A DNA stretch of 64,000 nt from Callipepla californica brunnescens (GCA_023055505.1 JALIRH010000003.1:31188842-31252841), one strand, 5' to 3'; positions 49,301 to 62,689 are shown, numbered from the stretch's first letter. Numbers and translations are program-made. The notes: a model not told the origin generated them from the letters alone.

Positions 49301-52065
49301 GATTAAGCACCCCCACCCATGGGTGCTGCTGCACCCACCTACCCTGATCCCTGTGTCATTCAGGCATTGATGTCCTGCCCCTGGGGAGCAACAGGAAGGA
49401 TGGGCCTGCCCACCTCAGGGGGTAAATGGGCCCACAGTCAAATGCCTGATGATAATGCCAAATAACTGGCCTGCTGAAAGGCCTATTAAAAATTATTCTT
49501 CTTCATTTATTTCTGCATAGGTGTTTAGATAGAAGAATAGCAGCAGACTATCCACACAGGAAAGCCAGCTGGGAACCACTGCCCTGCTTCCCCGGTCATT
49601 TCCACTGCCTGACTCTGTTTCATACAAAACTGTTTGTGGCTATAAATGTTTTTGAGGAGGGTCTGCCTGCACAGATTCAAGATGCAGCAGCTAGAGGACG
49701 GGGTCTTCTATAAACCAGGGAAAAATGAGAGCAAGGTTAATCACTGGTGTTAAGTGGAATTGGAGCTGTGCCCTAACATGTCCTAATTATACATCACCAA
49801 GCATTTTGTTTTCCTCAGCCCACTAAGTGGTATCCAGCCCTGTTCCTCTGCCACACACCCCTTTGCCCTAGCTTGTGGCAGCAGGCAAAAGTATGTCTAG
49901 CCTCCAATCCTGCCCAGGAAACAAGCAGAAAAGAGCAGTTTGCACTGAAGTAGATCAGAGCAAACCCTTTCCAAGGCACAAGTTTGTTATTCTTTGGGCT
50001 TCTGACATTTGGCCAAAATCAGTGTAAATCTCTAGAAAGGTGGACCTGGAGTCAGCTTTTGGATAGCTACTTTCAGCTGAATCTGTGCAGAATGGGTGGC
50101 CTATTGTGACTCTTTTCAGGAAGTCACATACATCTCCCATACACTATGTATATATTAAGTAGATGCTCCTAGAAAATGTATTAACATCTTAGAGGCAGAG
50201 GAGAAGGTAGGAAACTAGGACCAGAGGCCTGTCTGCACTCCATCCTTGCAGTACCAGAATGTTTCTGTCTAAAATAACCATCAGTGACCATTGCAGGACT
50301 TATAGCCAGCCATTTGTCATATGAAGTATGACTATGAATCAGCGCCATGTATATGAATCTGGGCATCCTCTCTCAGCACAGTAAGGATACTCATGGAGAA
50401 ATCAAGCACTTCCAAACAGCTAGGAAACAGACAGTCAGATGGAGAGCCCTTTTATCAGCTCTAGATCTGTGCTACAAAAAGAAAAGGCTGCACAAGCATA
50501 AAGGTGATCCCAAATCATGCAGTGGATACCAGTGACCTCACAATATCCACCAGATATCTGCCCGTATGCCCAAGGCTGGAGGAGCAGTACATGGTTTTGC
50601 TGCATGTTGGGAGTTCATTAGAATTGCTAAAGTTAACACAACACAGAAAGAGCATTTACTGCCAAATGGATTATAGTGACTGCTCCAGCAAACAACCCAA
50701 GCAACATTTTGCAAATGGGCCTCCATCCCATGTGCTTTCACTGTTGCCATCACCTCATTTTCCCAGTGGGTTGAGTTGCTCACTCTCTCTGGCCCTTGAA
50801 GGATATGATGCTTTCCAGTCAGCCTTTCTGCTCACAGCTGCTGGTCACACACAGGACAAATATACTTGCTGTAATTTACTAGGTGCCCTCAGGTCTTTGT
50901 AGTTGTCTGGCACTCAAAGGAGAGGTGATGTACTCTTGGCACAGTGCATTCCTTGGTGTAGATTTCCCAGCCATGGAACTGAATGCAGATGAACATCAGT
51001 TGTTCAGCAGCATGAGCCCAGTGTGGTGCTCCCTTCGCAGCACTGCCAGCCCAGAGGGGCAGAGCAGCGACAAAATCAAGGGACTCACCTCCACATCCCA
51101 AACGCAAGGGGGTATGCTGATTTCCCCACTTTTTAGTCCAGTTTCATGTTCTCCTCCATAGTGGACATGACTTTTTATAGTTTTTGGGCGATTAAAGCCC
51201 TTGACAAGATCATTTGTTGCAGAAAGCAGAGCAGCGAGCCATGGCTTTCATATATATATATTACCTAGCCTCAATAGCAAGGCCTGGGTGACATGAGTAA
51301 TACAGATAAATCTCAGTGAAGTATCAGGTTTCTGCACTACACATCAGGAGATTGGGGAGCCTGGGACTGGCAGCTGAGCAGCCATGATTCCAAGAAGTTC
51401 TGCTGGCATGGTGGCACCAGGAATGCATGCCACAAAGAGAAGCCTTTCCAGCCAGACAAGCGTTCACTCACAATTTAGTGCCAGAGGGAGAATTTAGTAC
51501 AGCTGTAAGTGCTGTATCATGCTTCTGCTGCAGATAGCCAGACTTGCCCACAAACAAAACTCATGCAGAGACATTTGCTTTTCCCTCTGATGACGTCCCC
51601 ATATAAGAAAAATCTCTGCCTGGTGCAGAACTGCCTTTGAATGAGGCTCATGCCTGCTATCTCCTTAGGAACTCTTTGAAAATCTGTTCTGAAGAGTCCC
51701 CATTTCCACCAAGATAACAGTTGCCTATTTTATAAAAGTTGTCATATTATAAGTAGTCTTATTTACTGTCATAGACTCAGCATCTGTCCACATTTGTAAT
51801 CTCTAAGGAGAGCTTGTATAATAAATGCAAGCATTTCACTTTGTAATTTTTTTTTTTTTATTTAATACTTTCAGTGGGGGCTTAAAAAGTATCATCTAAT
51901 ATAACACAGAATCTTGAGATGAACAGAATAGAATAATACAAATTTAAATGTTTCTGAGGTTAACTTAGAGCCACTTAGTGGATTTCTATTTCTGGGCTTC
52001 AATTACAGTAACATAATTTGTAAAAAGCTGAACAGGTAATCAAATTGCAATCAGAAAATCTTCTT
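49301..52065. other. Noncoding stretch, no gene recognised
   Basis: Mixed composition with several unrecognised frames of 60-132 codons on both strands (for example 50504-50902 plus). A short TA run lies near 51250-51262, and a T tract near 51847-51860. No RNA gene or mobile element identified. Confidence 0.5.
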
Positions 52066-52106
52066 AAAAAAAAAAAAAGAGAGAGAGAGAGAGATACAGA
52101 GAGAAA
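52066..52106. repeat. Poly(A) followed by (GA)n
   Basis: Thirteen A residues followed by eight GA-type units, then a broken continuation. Simple-sequence DNA, likely polymorphic. Confidence 0.88.
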
Positions 52107-55100
52107 AGATTTAAGCAATGAGCTACAGATATGAGAATAAAAGTAAATTCACTTCTACAGCCCCATGGGAAAATCTAGATGTAATCAATGTAGGGGAAAA
52201 TTTAATTAAAAGAGTGAGCAATGAGTGGGGGACAAAATTCAGGTATATAGGAAATCTTTGAGAAAGACTCCTGTGAGAACACAGTAAGATCATTGTTATT
52301 CTGCTCGTACAGTTGAGTCATATCAGTAAGCAATCTATATACACGCATCACCCTGCTTACAGAAAAGAGAAGGTAAGGCTCATTTGCTCTCCCTACTCAA
52401 GTAACTCCCATCTGAGAGGGGTTAAAGGACCACAGCAGCTTCATAGCATGTCAAATATTTTTGTGCCCATCCCCAGAATAGTAACTGGTTTGTCAGTTCT
52501 GCCTCATCTAAATTGCAGCTCCTTACTGGCTTGCCGTGTAATTTTGGTTGAAAACAACCTAGAAATTAAGCATAATAATAATTGCAAATGGGAGGGAGGA
52601 AGATAAGGGACAGCTAGGGTTTTCTGTGAGTAAAAAACAGCATTAAGCTCTCTGAAAAGAAAATCTATTCTGTAAGGCAAATAATTCATTATTAAACACA
52701 ATTTTGTAACTCATAAGAAACAGTAAGCTAATGTACACTACAAAGAGCAAATTATGTAAAACTGCACAGTTATATACTCACTATAACCAAAAGAGTATAC
52801 AGCTCCCTTAGAAAACACTTGGGGAATGTTAGCCACTGAAATACACTGTGAGGAAAATAAATGATACAATGAAAATGGAAAAGAGCACGACGTGGCTCAG
52901 AAAGTGTTACATTTGATTTGAAAAGCATGCAAAAAATCAAGCATAAAATCCTGAGAAATAAATTACTGAAATTGTTCACTGCCTGCTGCATTACATACTG
53001 CATTTACTTTGGCAGACCTCTTCTGCTGGATGGTGTGGAGCGTGATGGGCCAGGCCTCAGCCAGCAGCAGATGCAGCCGTGCCACAACCCAGCCAAGGCA
53101 GCAGTGCTGCCCAGGGCAATGCTGTGAGCAGGCTGAACGACAGCAGAAATAGCTCAACAGGAGTGGCATGCTAGCAGAAACCACAGGTACCTGGCAGGTT
53201 ACTCAGGTACCTCAAGAGATACAGAAATGGCACCTTAATGGCCATGCTTCAAGCTCAGGCAAAGGTCAAACAAACAAACTGAGCATTTCAAAGCTCCACC
53301 TGAGCAGAAAACAGTTTGTCAGGACAGTAAATATGTACCTCCTCTCTCACAGAAGTGAATGTGTAGGATGACTTCTACGAGGCTAGTCAATTCTATCAAC
53401 CCCAGGAGGCTACTCAGCATGTGCTGCCAAAGGCACCACAAAAGCAAGTACAGCCAGCAGTCCCAAGCTGCTCTGCAGTGGACCTCTGTGGTCACTGCCC
53501 CAAACAGCTCTGATCCATCACTGTCACTCTTGCATGTCACTTACATCTCCGCACATGACTTACCTGCTCCTTCACTGGTGTCTCTGCCTTTAGTGAGGCA
53601 CTCAGGCCCTGCTGCAGCCCACAGATGTGGGAGGAGGAATCTGGGTTTGAGAACTACCTCTGTCCACGCCAGACCTATTTTCCAGATAAATATAGGGTTG
53701 TCTGAAGAAAAGCTGCCAAGATTTTCAGATAACCTAAAAGCAAACAACAAACCCAACCCTGATTTCAGAGCAGCTTTATGGCTGGACACCTGTAACTTCT
53801 GTGCATTTACTGGATTTCTGCACCTGTGCCCTTAAAAATGTGGAGCGCCCTCATGAACAGATGGGAGCCCAGAGAAAGGCTGTGGGGAAACTTGGAGGCT
53901 AGACAGAGAGAAAAACGTTGTCAGAAAGAGAAAGTAAAAGTAGAAAAGGAAAAATAATTCTCCCTAAGCTTTCAGTAAATTTAATGCTGTCCCTGTAACA
54001 CAAGGAGGTAAACTTCAGCGGAGATGTAGTTGTCTAAGCTGACAGTCTTCTTTTAAAGTTCTCCATTATGATGGTAACAGCAGTCTCCTGTTTATGTTTT
54101 CCTGGCAGAGATTTCCAACTTTCAAAAGGAAAAAGAGAGAATTTGAAGAAGAGAGATGAAAAAGTCTCACACTGATAGATGCAAGGAAGACGTTCCGATT
54201 TGTTTAAATGGCCTTTATAAAATGTTCATTGCCTATCAACTGACACATTAATTATGGATAGAGGAGGCTCAGCAGGCAGCAGGCATGGCTGTGCTCAGTT
54301 AGACTAAGGGTGAGGAAATGTGCTGCCTTGTATCACCAAACGCAGAACGTGTCCAGCCCACAGGATGCTGTCCCAGATGCAAACTCATTTTCAAGAGGAA
54401 AAATTCCACATGAAAGGATGACACTGGTATGAGACCTCTTCCTCCCTCTATCTTGCTTTCTCTGAGTAAATGTGTATGCTAAAGGGCTTTTACCTCTGCT
54501 GAAGCTGTGCATCACAGTGACACACGTTTTAAAATCTGTACTCTTATCTCTAGGAAAATAAAAGTGAAAAACAAGTTAAAAGCACCCATAAAGAAATGAA
54601 CAGAAAAGCCCTTAACAACTAGCAAGGATTCTAACACAAAGCAGAATAAATACATGCATCGTGCAAATGTAGACAGTACTTGCTGGAAGCCAGCAGGCTG
54701 CTAGCTGCAGTTGTGGATTTGCTGGAAGAGCCACAGTCAGGTTTTGCTTAAAACCAGATTGCAGATCAGTGTATCAGGGGTTAAACTGTGTGTTACACAG
54801 ACCTCCTAGGATTTTAGGCCTAAAGAGGAAAAACTCACTGCACCAGCTATTTGCAAGAAATTTTGTCATCAAATAGCATGGGAAATAGTTCGCTTGAATA
54901 AAAGCTGAGGTGTTAGATGAGCAATGCACGTTGCCCAAACTGAGATACATTTTGAAAGGTCACTCTCAAAGACAGCACTGGGATGGTGTTTTTTTCCAAC
55001 CTAAAAATTCCTCCTACTGATTTTCTTCCCTTGAAAGAACTCACATGCCTACCACATTTCAAAGGAAACCGTCCATCTAGCAAAAGCTCTTGTTTTTCTG

Positions 55101-55930
55101 CTGTTGCTTTTCCCCGGATCTCAGTAGGGGTGCAGCTGCACACTTGAAATGTGTACACAGGAGGCCAGCACATTGCTCACCCAGTATAGTCAAAACCTCG
55201 GCAGGCAGGCAGGCAGGTCTTACTTCTAACAGAGCAACTGCAGAATAGGGGATTCAGAAGTGCTAAACAAAGTCCTGCTGAAGAAAATGAAGACTTTTCC
55301 AGACACTTTCCAGAAAGAAAGCAATCAGTAAGCAAGTGTGTAATTACTCAGCATGGTTCCCACATGAACCCTACCTCACCCCCAAAATCTTACTATTTAT
55401 TTTTCCTTTCCCTCTTTTCTTCTTCTCCTGCACAAACTGTGCTCTTGGCCCTCTGAGTAGATAAACGAGATCAACTCCTGACCTACTTTTCTATTGTTAC
55501 TCCTGCAGCTCTCATTAACAAACTTGGCAGAACCAAAAGGCCTGGGAGCAAGACAGAAAAGTCCTCCAAAGAGCTGCATTAGTGAGCAAACCTTCCCCAG
55601 CCTCACCCTGTTCCTGCTGCAGTTTCTTTTTCAGGTCAGAAGCAAGATCACAGAGGAAGGAGCCTGAACTTCCTCATGGAGCAGAGATTGCAGAACCAAA
55701 TTCTTGAATTTAACCAAGCTAGCAGCTCATGGAGGACTCTGGAACAAACAAGGATATTCTGAACTCTCTGGGAAGAAACCAAACTCATTAATCCTACTTA
55801 CAGTCTCAGCTACATAAAATAGTCAAGGAGGGACTTACAGCTTTGAGCAGAAACCTCTGATTTGCTGTGCCAATCGTGGAAGATAATAGCATGACAAAAA
55901 CATCAGTAATTGCAAAGATGCAAATATGCA
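52107..55930. other. Noncoding stretch, no gene recognised
   Basis: A moderately GC-rich island-like patch at about 53020-53150 lacks strong CpG density. A (GGCA)4 tract lies at 55200-55217. The 158-codon plus-strand frame at 53359-53835 has no recognisable domain. No RNA gene seen. Confidence 0.5.
55200..55217. repeat. Short (GGCA)n microsatellite
   Basis: Four tandem GGCA units followed by a partial unit. Too short to be notable. Confidence 0.8.
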
Positions 55931-56428
55931 GGTTGTTCCAAAGGTCATGACTCTTGTTTATTTCTATGGAAACTACAACAGATATAAAGTGTACGGTAAT
56001 GCTATTGGATAGAGAAATTCTTAGCTACAGGACACTACTTTTCAACATAGTCAGCACCATTAACTGAACATTTTCACCAGTGACGAACAAGAGCCTTCAT
56101 CCCACTCTCCTGAAAATCTGTACCAGTGCGGGTGACCCAGCCACTGTCACCACTTCTGAAATGCACACCCACTGCCTCACTGTGCTCACATCCACTATTT
56201 GGTCTCCAGTGATGTTCAGCGATTATCAGTGAATGTCAGTGGGTGCCATTTTTTCTGCATGGGGGAATTCAGTGCCACACCTTTGCTTTATGCCATTGTG
56301 TCGCACTGCCCCTCTGCTATCATCCATCACACAACAACAACATGTAACGTAATACTGGTGGGGAGATTCAACCTCTACTGCCACATCACCAACAATATAA
56401 AATAGGAGGCATTATTTTCAGAGCAGCC
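55931..56428 (-). mobile_element. Internally deleted mariner (Galluhop / Mariner1_GG type)
   Basis: The ends form imperfect terminal inverted repeats. GGTTGTTCCAAAGGTCATGA begins at 55931, and the opposite end is GGAGGCATTATTTTCAGAGC followed by AGCC at 56405-56428. Read on the minus strand, the body keeps the transposase amino end, MAPTDIH followed by a VDVSTVRQWV helix-turn-helix remnant. It then jumps to the carboxyl tail VRHW-KCSVNGADYVEK followed by a stop. The whole central catalytic DDD domain is missing, and in-frame stops interrupt what remains. It is therefore a non-autonomous, dead copy of about 500 bp. This arrangement matches my memory of the chicken element. A clean flanking TA duplication is not evident. 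Confidence 0.87.
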
Positions 56429-57739
56429 CTCCTACATTCAAGGATAAGGAAAAAGGACAACATCGTTAATTTGAATATTGCATTTGTCCAAAGATGGCAA
56501 CAGAGAAAGTGTCAGCAAAAATGAATAGCTTTGGTTTTCCTTCTGCTCAATTACTTTCTGCATCTGGTAGAACTTCGTTGCGTTTCACGCTTTCATCTCC
56601 CAGCTGTTCTCCATCCCTGCAGGACAGCCCATTCAGCTGGTGCCCATGCACATGCACAGCTTCCTCAGGGCTCCAGCAGGGCTATGCACCAGCAAAGAGG
56701 CATCCCATCAGCCAGCAGGCAGAATCTGGGGTATGATTAATGCTTCATCCATGCTGAAAAGGCCCTTTAGCAAGCCCAACCAACCTCTATCATTCCTAAC
56801 TAATAAAGGGAAAAAAATACCCTAGGAAACTGAAAAGAATTTTAACAAGTTGATTCAGAGCATGCATTTTTTTTTTTTTTTTAACAGGGTGTTATACCAG
56901 AAATGGAAATCTTTTGCTACTTAAAAAGCAGCTAGACATGGAGCATAACCAACAACACTTCTAACACAGGGGAAGCTTCAGTTGCAGATCTGGAGCTTTC
57001 CATTATCTCTAGCCTTCACACATTCCATTATAGCATCAGGGCTTCAGAAGGTGCAATCACTGGCATGATATAAAGGAAAGTTTTCAGTTGTCTGGGAAAA
57101 ACTGGTGTTTCCAGCTTTCCTAGTGTTCTTGCTGGGCTACAGCTCCGCTCTGTTCAGGAGAAGCTTTTTATTCAGGGCAGCACAGCGCGGTTTATTTTCT
57201 TCAGACAAACAAAGAAAATGTGAAAGTGGCCAGAATTACTGCTGTAGAAACTAAAGTACATTTTTATCCTCATTAGGAGTAGCTTCATCAACACCACTAG
57301 CTGCACTTGGGTCCCAAATTGTACTAATCTCCATGTCAGCCCTGATCCAGGGGGAGTACCTCGCAGTGGTGCAAATTTTTCAGTCAGAACAGTCTACTGT
57401 GATAATGTAGTCTCTTGAGAAGTGCTGGCAACATCCATTCATTTGCAGCTTCTTTCAAGTATACCAGCAGAGGAACCAATTAATTTTGTTTGTGAGGCCA
57501 GAATGCCACCTCTTGCCTACTGATGACTTCAGACCAGCAGCACCTCCAGGCCCCCAGATACCAGCGGTGGAGTCACTCCACAATGCGACCCAGTACAACA
57601 GTGACCAAAGACCATGACTAGCATGCTTTCCCTCAGCTGGCTTTGAGTATGTGCAAACTCTGTGCTTTCCTAGTCTGAAAAGAACATGCAGGCGTTGCTG
57701 AGCTGACAGCTTCACTTATTCAAGCTAATAGTGACTCCT
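56429..57739. other. Noncoding stretch, no gene recognised
   Basis: Contains a poly(T) tract near 56868-56882. Overlapping short plus-strand frames at 56494-56825 are unrecognised. No other repeat or RNA identified. Confidence 0.5.
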
Positions 57740-58060
57740 TCTTGCCTGTGAGATTTCCAAGCAGTTTCCAAGCAAGGCTTACCACAGCTATGCAAATACC
57801 CTGCCACCAATTATACTGATTATATATTCTCCAGATTGCAGATCAGATAAGATCACAGCACATTGTTTAAAGATCTGTCTTTTATATAACCAGAGATTGT
57901 GCCAAGCAGCGGTACTTAATAGAGCAGAGCCATTGTCTGTAAAAGAAATGACCTTCCACTGGAGTACATCTTGTTGTGTACCTGGGAAACTATAGAACTA
58001 AATCAGTACAGTTGAACTATTAAGATTATTTTCCCAGGGCTGATATTTTTTCTTGAATAA
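57740..58060. promoter_or_regulatory. Candidate conserved noncoding element C
   Basis: Non-repetitive block with an exact octamer ATGCAAAT at 57790-57797 (POU-type site) and a GATA-type AGATAAG at 57845-57851. Several AATTA/ATTAT homeodomain cores lie between them. Composition and motif spacing resemble developmental enhancers, but conservation could not be tested. Confidence 0.22.
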
Positions 58061-59959
58061 AATTCTTTTTACTTACCCCCTCAGTCTTTTTTCATAGAGT
58101 CTTTTACTTCACCTTGGTGCAGATTGGGGTGTACATGTGGTCACTGAGAGCTCCCTGCTGATACCTCAGTGCTCCCCGAGGTTTTGGCTCCCATTGGCTC
58201 CCTGCTCTTGTTTGCATGCTCAGGTTTGAGCCAATCACCAGATTTGGAATCTGAAAGAAATTGTTTCAGACGAGTTCATCAGAGGCTGTCATTTTTCATG
58301 ACTCCGTCTACAGCACTGCGTGGTCTAGAAGCCTGGAAGCAACTGCAAACATCACTCAGCAAATCTGCTCATCAGAAGGACTTCAAAATGTCCAAGAGCT
58401 TTGCCATACACATCCTGCTGCATAACTGTTGTGGCACTTGGTCTCTTAGCAGAGGCTGCTGTGAGGAGCCTGGAAATGTGATTTACAGCATTATGGGGTG
58501 AGATGAGCTACAGTGCACAGGTGCATGCTTTCCTTCAGCCTTAGAGGATCTAGGTGCTACCCCTTGGCCCCATATGTGGCTGATCCTCTGCTCCAAAATG
58601 ACTGCCAGAGAGGGTGCACTGATTTGTTGGCTTTGTGGATGCAAATAAATACTACAAATTCATGATACGTAGAGCTTTAGATTCATTTACAGTGTGAGGA
58701 GTGAAAGAAAGTCCTTTGAGGTACAGTTCATCTCTGTGTTCAGTTTCCAGTTGATCAGATGAGTTCCACCTGCAATACCAATACCATATCAGGCTCTAGC
58801 CCTCAACCGCAGTGGCTACATGAGCCATGTACTGGGGCTTTTTTTCACTCCTTTCATTGAGAAGACTCCTAGCATCAGCATAAGAAAAATCAAGCAACTG
58901 TTTGTCTGCCAATATTACCAAAGACTGAAGTGTAGAGATTAAGAACATTGCTCTCAATTTTAGACATTCAACCAAGCCTTGGTTTCCTATACAATCAGCA
59001 GACAAAAAGAGGCTGTCCCACCTCATCCAGGTACTGCTGTGCCCCTTCGTGTTGCAGTGCTGCATTCCAACTGCACACAGGAAAACAAACCTTCTTCTGT
59101 CAGCCTACAAAAGCACAGGTGAGTTTTCAGAAAGTATTTAACCCTGTGCCTGTTTGCAACAGTACAGACAGCTTTCAGCAGAAGTGAGAAAGTATTGGGG
59201 GGAAGGAATCCTCCTCAGAGAATTTCCAGTGTTAAAGCCTTCATGAAAGATGTCATTATAAAGAAATGAATGAATGCATTTGTCAGCCCCTGGGAGGTTT
59301 CAGAGTGCCTTCTATTTTTATCTTTTTTTTTATCCCTTGGAGGAACTGAGAACTAATATTTGCAATGCCTGACTGAGGATATTAATGTTTTCAAAAAGCT
59401 GCCATTCCTTCCAGGGAAGGAAACAGAGTAACCTGTTTGGATTTTTTCACTGGTTTGTCTTTTGAAATCAAATTTCTACAACTGTATTTCCAGTCAGATG
59501 TGCCTGCAGGACCATCCAAACCTTCTACTCCCCTCCATTTATCTGTTATCGAATCTTAACAAATCTGAATGATGTGTGAGCAGATAATACACATCCAAAA
59601 TACAAATCTTTCCTTTTTTTCTTTTTTTTCCATTCTTTCTGCAATGCTATGCTACATGCTATTGTTTAGCCTGGATTTACAGACACCCCAGAGAGACCAC
59701 AGGCTCACGTAAAATCAGGATATGTGTTTACTGAAGATAAAATGCTGAGACAAAAAAAGAAAACAATGAAAATGATGTTTTCAGAACAGACTAATATCAT
59801 GTCTAACTGTTATATCAGTACCAAACTCTCTGAGCGTAATGATCTGCTTGGAGCAGAAACATTTCTATTTATAGTTAGCAAAGCGATAAATCATTAGTCC
59901 AGTTACTGCTACGTTCATGCCTCGTACAAGCAAATCTGAGAAGCTCCTTGAAAAACCAT
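58061..59959. other. Noncoding stretch with one exon-like interval
   Basis: No recognised gene. An acceptor-like CTCTCAATTTTAG (AG at 58962-58963) and a donor-like CACAG|GTGAGT (exon end 59118) bound a 155-bp open plus-strand interval, but the peptide is unrecognised. Short T/A tracts lie near 59322-59332. No mobile element or RNA identified. Confidence 0.45.
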
Positions 59960-60620
59960 CACTCCTGCAAGAGTGGATGAGACTTCTCTATGAGACAGTA
60001 GATGTGTTTGATGAAGCAGATGAGTTGGTGCTGAGCATACACTATTACCTTGCCAGAGGCTAGGTCTGTTGTCAGAGCAGCAGCATTTCTGGCCTCCGTG
60101 GCCCCCAACTGCAAATGATCAGGAATGGAAATTGAAGCTAGAGATCCCATCAAAAGGAGATGGCAAACAGCTCACTGTGCGAGGTCATATTAAGGACCCT
60201 CCCTTTATTGAACAAAGGTTTCATATCTATTGTCGTTCCTTACGTTTTGAATTTCACCCTTCAGGACCAGAAGCCATTCCCAGTCAACTCACATGATCAC
60301 TGTTTCAGGACTTAACAATGAGAATATGATGAGGTGCAGCAACCTCCAAGTGCCCTGCCACAGGAACAGAACGAGCTTGCATTTTCTAGAACTTTTTCTT
60401 CTTGATTATTTTCCTTGCAAAATTAAAATAAGCAATTTAAAAGCAAATTTGCATTAGCATATTGAGGACAGTTTATTATTTATGAGATGGAAATCAGGAT
60501 CTTGGATGACTGAACTCATTAAAGACCATTTGGTGTAGTTCCCATCTATTTCTTCCACGGCACCCACACAACAAATAATTCACAGAGTAATTAATGCCAT
60601 GTCTTCCCAAACAATACATG
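59960..60620. promoter_or_regulatory. Candidate conserved noncoding element D
   Basis: A block without repeat character that includes a facing pair of SOX/TCF-like cores, CCTTTATTGAACAAAGG, at 60202-60218. A second cluster follows, with the octamer ATTTGCAT at 60447-60454 overlapping the palindrome GCAAATTTGC. AT-rich homeodomain-like cores continue to about 60600. A 75-codon plus-strand frame (60069-60296) crosses it and encodes no known domain. Enhancer function is inferred only. Confidence 0.25.
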
Positions 60621-62689
60621 CTTCCGACAGGAACAGTTCAACTAGGAAATGCACGAAACTGCACTGAAATAGCAAAAAGCTTAAAATACACACCAGCAAA
60701 ACAAGGAAATCATGTGTCAGGACAATCATGGCTGCTTTAACTGACCTAACTGGGCCACAGACATCCCAGAATTAGCTCAGAGAAAGCCAGTGGAGTTAGA
60801 CAAGGGGGAGTACAGATGACCAGGCCTTGGCCCTGGCACAGCTCTCGCCTGCAGCTGGAACAGGCAGCACTTTGTCTTTGTGCCCACGCAGACTACACGG
60901 CATAACAAGAGAGAAACAAGCCTCTATTCCTCCCCAGCAGTAGCCCACAGGATTATCTGCACAGCAGTGAATTAAATACTTTTCCAGTGTTGCCACTATC
61001 CACAAAACGTTCCTAGAGGCATGGCTACACTCTGCAATGGAGTGTCACCCTGGGATCCCCCAGCCAGGGCCAGCCAAGAAACTGGTAGCAGGACAGCTGT
61101 GTCAGCACAAGCTGTGCCTGGGCTAGCCCTCTGAGGAGGTGGGGAGATGATTAGCTCAGGCAGGCTGACACATTTTTGGAGCCTAAGAGCATGCATGGCA
61201 ATGAAGTGAGCTACGTGCATGCATCGTCTTCCCTGAGCTCTTTCCCATGTGCTGCAACACCCAGTCCTAAAGTAATGTGTGTCTTCTGAGGGGTATTCAC
61301 CCACCCAGCAGATCTGTGAAACATTGGCTAGGTTTTATAAGAGGAGCTCTGGCACAGAGAAATGGCATCTTCCCAAGAAAACACATCGCAAAAGAGGAAA
61401 GCTGAAAGTAGATCTCTAGATTCCCATGTTTAGCACCCGAAAACACAGCGTATTTTTTCTCTCTAATCAGTAGTGACATAACAAGGCAGGACTTTGCTTT
61501 GTACATACATTTAAGCTCCACATAACAGCTACCACTGTGGTGAGTACTTGTCAGTGAGTTAATGGTATCAGCAGGGCACCAGTGAGAAATACTCCTGGTT
61601 TACTGTCTAGCTAAGTATATGTACAGAAGCTTGAAGAGATGGAGCCCGTTGAGATCCCTGTTAACAAAGCTGTTAGCCGAGAAAATAACCTCATATTTAG
61701 GGCTGAAATCCCACTGCCAAGCAAGTTGGAGACAGATGTTCATTAAAGAGCCACCTCTGACATCTTTCTACCTTACTGAGCCACATGTTTGCCAGCATGT
61801 CTCCTTGGAAAACAGGAAGGGACATGGAGAATACAAGGGTAATCGGTTCTTCTTGTTGCCACCTCCACAAGCAGCTTCACACCTCCTGCTCACTAAGTGG
61901 GATGGGATATTCCTGTCTCCTTCCTAGCAGGCACAGTCCCTCGGGTATCACAGCCTGCAGAGAGGGAGATCTGGTCCAGCTCTGCAGCTCAGCTGTAACA
62001 ACATCCTTGGCTCTTTTTCTTTTGCTCTCTCCAAAGAAGAGCTCCCAGAACAGACAAATTTATATTAATTTGATTTTAAAGGGAAAAGAGAAACAGCTTA
62101 GAGGTTGAGAATGTGCAGTACACAAAACAGCTGTACTGTAAATGCTTAAAAAAACATACTTTACAATGTTAATTACGGCAGATTAAACAATGAGTGTCAT
62201 CAGTGTGATGTTACAATGCACACAGCACTGTTTCCTACTCAAATATTTACAGACGACTCCAATTTTTTATTCTAATGAAATCTCATCTAGCTTTTGAATT
62301 GACTTTAGAAACCATCCTGAGGCTCACAAGAGCTTTCACTGTCAGGCTCTGTCAGATATCTGAACTGCAATTTGCTCCTTGTGATTCCCAGCTTGAGCTA
62401 GAAGAATGGTGTAAACGTAGCTTTGTGGGAGGTGGTGAGCCCGAAAAATCATTGCCTACAGAAAGAACTCAAATCCTGGAGAGGAGATGAGGACTTACCC
62501 TTCTGTACAATTACAACATGAATTCTAAGGACCCCCACACCTTCAAGAGAAGTTTTGGTAGAGATTTTTTCTGCTTTGCAAACACATGCACACACAACTG
62601 GGCAGTCATGATTAAGCTCTCCTCCTTGGATGGCCAAGCACCTGGAAACCTGTTGTCATTCAACACAAGTATGTGTGACAGGTACAGGC
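60621..62689. other. Noncoding stretch, no gene recognised
   Basis: Short unrecognised frames on both strands (107 codons or fewer). No simple repeat of note, no RNA gene and no recognised mobile element. Confidence 0.5.

Noticed and set aside
53359..53835. 158-codon plus-strand frame
   Set aside because: Composition and sequence look random, with no motif, signal peptide or splice context.
60069..60296. 75-codon frame considered as a possible exon or retrocopy
   Set aside because: No family recognised, and the block is better described as a candidate regulatory element.
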